Positions 31,226 to 32,871 of a stretch of DNA of 32,871 nucleotides are shown piece after piece; position 1 is the stretch's first letter; each line of letters begins with the position of its first letter. Below the pieces are notes generated by a model. The model was not told where the DNA came from, did not search any database, and saw nothing but the letters and a program-made list of their open reading frames with translations. Source of the stretch: Symsagittifera roscoffensis. Lineage: Eukaryota > Xenacoelomorpha > Acoela > Convolutidae. The translations under genes and the position numbers were made by a program. The stretch covers positions 1-32,871 of the forward strand of contig NW_026971669.1 in the NCBI RefSeq assembly GCF_963678635.1, written 5' to 3'.

Positions 31226-31464
31226 TTTTTTTCAAATTCTGAAACAACTCAGCCCTTCCAAAGATATAATCATCAAGCATGATGAAAATTTCACTTTAGT
31301 GTCTTAAGCAGTTGCAAAGAAAACGACAACTACGTGAAGAAAAAGTTCGTTTAATCTTTCATTGAAATCAAAAGTAGGAAATTCTATTATACTTAACATA
31401 AATCAATGGAAACCAGATAAAACAATTAAGCAGAGCACAAAAATTACTCGGAAACAACAACTAG

Positions 31465-31635
31465 ACTGCTCGCATCAGGGCAAAGCCCTGAATGTTCTAA
31501 CAGCCTTTTAAGGTTTACGAAGCAGTGATAACATTTAAAAAATTAAATGAATAAAAACAAAATTTTTTTTTCTAAAATCTTGCTCGGGGTGGGGCACAAA
31601 TATTCCGTTACTTTCGTATCGAAAGTCGGAACAAT
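31465..31635 (+). mobile_element. Fragment of a second fold-back element
   Basis: The sequence starts actgctcgcatcagggcaaa, includes the hairpin cagggc-aaa-gccctg, and matches the left outer arm at 28686-28780 through aagcagtgataaca. It ends with the 30-bp module at 31603-31632. No opposite arm was found, so it is a fragment or a shorter family member. Confidence 0.7.
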
Positions 31636-32549
31636 ACGTTGGTGTGTTTATAAATTTCATTAAGCCCAACACCAAACATTGAACCTAATTACCTTGAGAA
31701 ATTTTTGTGAAAAATCTTTAACTCCAAACTCCATGCGTTGTGCTTTTCAAATACATGGCAAAAACAGTTTGTGAGAACGAGCGCTCACTTGAATTCTAGC
31801 TTCATGACTACTACAGTCTGACCGATTTGGGCTGCAACAGTAGCACGTGAGAAATTTAAAAACAAAAAAAGAGGTTCGCTTAACAAATTAACTCTGGAAT
31901 GTGTGTGAACCAATAGACATGTAATATGCTTAGACAGAATAGACAGCTTTTCATAGATCATCTACATGTCACAGAGTCCACAGTTTTTAGTTTCTCTCTG
32001 GACGAATTCCGAGTCTTCACCCCAAATGGCCTCAAATCAATTTTTCATTAACTTCCTACACAATTCATTTATTGTTTCAAGAAGAATAATTAAAAAATGT
32101 AAAAAACTTTTTGTCAGCAATTTCTGTATAAATATCAATTTTGATAATGTCAACAAGTGTTTTGCTTCACAGTCTTTGCTGCTCGTATGTAACTTAACAT
32201 TACATCAATACGCTTAAAAACATTTATTTATTTAAAAATTGTTGTTTCTGATGAAAAATGACAACGAAAACATCTCGCATTTCGGGATCTACTTTAAAGC
32301 TGCTATATTTTGGGATCGTCAATTTTGATTTTTTGCGAATCGAAGTACCTCGATAGTATTCTTCTATAGGCTGTTTAATACAAAGAAAAAAACATATGAA
32401 CTCGAATTCTTAAAAAAAATTGACGGAATTCTCACTAATAATTTGTTCCACAAAAATCGTGAATTTTATATTAGTTGGCTTATGAACAAAGAAATGATTG
32501 TTTAATTTTGAATTAATCTCTCAACAAACATCACATGGCTAAATTTTAG

Positions 32550-32871
32550 GTGGGTGAGGTTGTTCAGCGGATCGAATATGGAACACTCACTTATGGAGAT
32601 AAAGTAAAGGCAGAGAACTTTATGTCTTCTCATGATATAAAAAGTTTCGAAGAAGGAAAGTGTTTAGAACAATATCAAGGTGAAGATTTTATGATTATGT
32701 GCGTCATTTGCTATATGCATCAGTACCAGTTGCATCGAACCAACGATAACTTGGAATCTAAATGCCTGAATAAACAAAAGGTGACATCATCAATGAAGAA
32801 ATGTTATTGGCGATCTCTTGTGGCGCCTTCAAAAACAGTAACTGACAAATATGAAGTTGTCATACCTCCGG
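32550..32871 (+). CDS. Secreted Cys-containing protein, exon 2 (runs off window)
   Basis: After the acceptor AG at 32548-32549, a frame is open for 107 codons to the right edge. It starts VGEVVQRIEYGTLTYGDKVK and contains KCLEQYQGEDF, MCVICYMHQYQLH, KCLNKQKV and MKKCYWRSLV. An in-frame TAG at 32547-32549 closes the frame just upstream, as expected at an intron end. The phase matches exon 1, so joining them keeps the frame. The five Cys would suit an extracellular protein with disulphides. It could instead be an exon of a different upstream gene structure; transcript data would decide. Confidence 0.6.
   Translation, partial: MGEVVQRIEYGTLTYGDKVKAENFMSSHDIKSFEEGKCLEQYQGEDFMIMCVICYMHQYQLHRTNDNLESKCLNKQKVTSSMKKCYWRSLVAPSKTVTDKYEVVIPP

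Larger units (their letters stand above)
28557..32549 (+). other. Predicted 3,993-bp intron
   Basis: The donor cat|gttagt at 28557 and acceptor ctaaattttag| at 32549 bracket AT-rich sequence with no other convincing exon. Both sides are in phase 0. The pyrimidine tract before the acceptor is weak, and an extra unseen exon inside cannot be excluded. The intron holds a fold-back element, a fragment of a related element and other repeats, listed separately. Confidence 0.55.

Noticed and set aside
30776-31280. Minus-strand ORFs of 82 and 116 codons in the intron, possibly a transposase remnant
   Set aside because: Two overlapping frames; part is a translated tandem repeat (STEGK), and no catalytic motif or family is recognised.

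Overview
The window looks like nuclear DNA of an invertebrate animal. It holds retroelement remains full of stop codons and frameshifts, long AT-rich gene-free tracts, fold-back repeats, and one gene split by an intron of about 4 kb. I see no bacterial operons, ribosome binding sites or CRISPR array. The host cannot be named from sequence alone. The secreted-protein gene and the style of the retroelements would fit an arthropod or another marine or freshwater invertebrate, but that is only an impression.

Layout. (1) 1-6420 and 6421-15886 are two head-to-tail copies (A and B) of one 9,466-bp unit. Copy A is cut by the left window edge. The copies differ at about 25 substitutions and 2 indels over 6,420 bp (roughly 0.4%). 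Each carries a dead Ty3/gypsy-type element on the + strand: gag with two decayed zinc knuckles, no recognisable protease, reverse transcriptase and RNase H in one frame, an unusually long spacer ORF, integrase, an acidic ORF, and at the 3' end a remnant that I read as a macro domain (TARG1/Poa1p type). 6421-8347 is non-coding and LTR-like, with diverged tandem repeats and a TATA box. (2) 16220-23902 is a separate degenerate coding block (C), also on the + strand. It has no visible reverse transcriptase or integrase and includes a region resembling an SGNH hydrolase. (3) 23903-27836 is AT-rich with no gene. (4) 27837 to the right edge is a probable host gene for a secreted Cys-containing protein. 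Exon 1 (27837-28556) and a partial exon 2 (32550-32871) flank an intron carrying a 1.5-kb fold-back element, a fragment of a second copy, and a recurring 30-bp palindromic module.

How the parts relate. In A and B, gag, pol and the 3' ORFs would have formed one retroelement polyprotein set. Most lesions are shared, so the unit was already dead when it was duplicated; copy A then gained a private frameshift and a private nonsense codon. Block C resembles A/B in base composition and decay and may be the gag-like part of a related large element, but nothing in the window proves this. The most notable observations are the macro domain on a gypsy element, the long RNase H-integrase spacer, and the unclassified SGNH-like polyprotein of block C.
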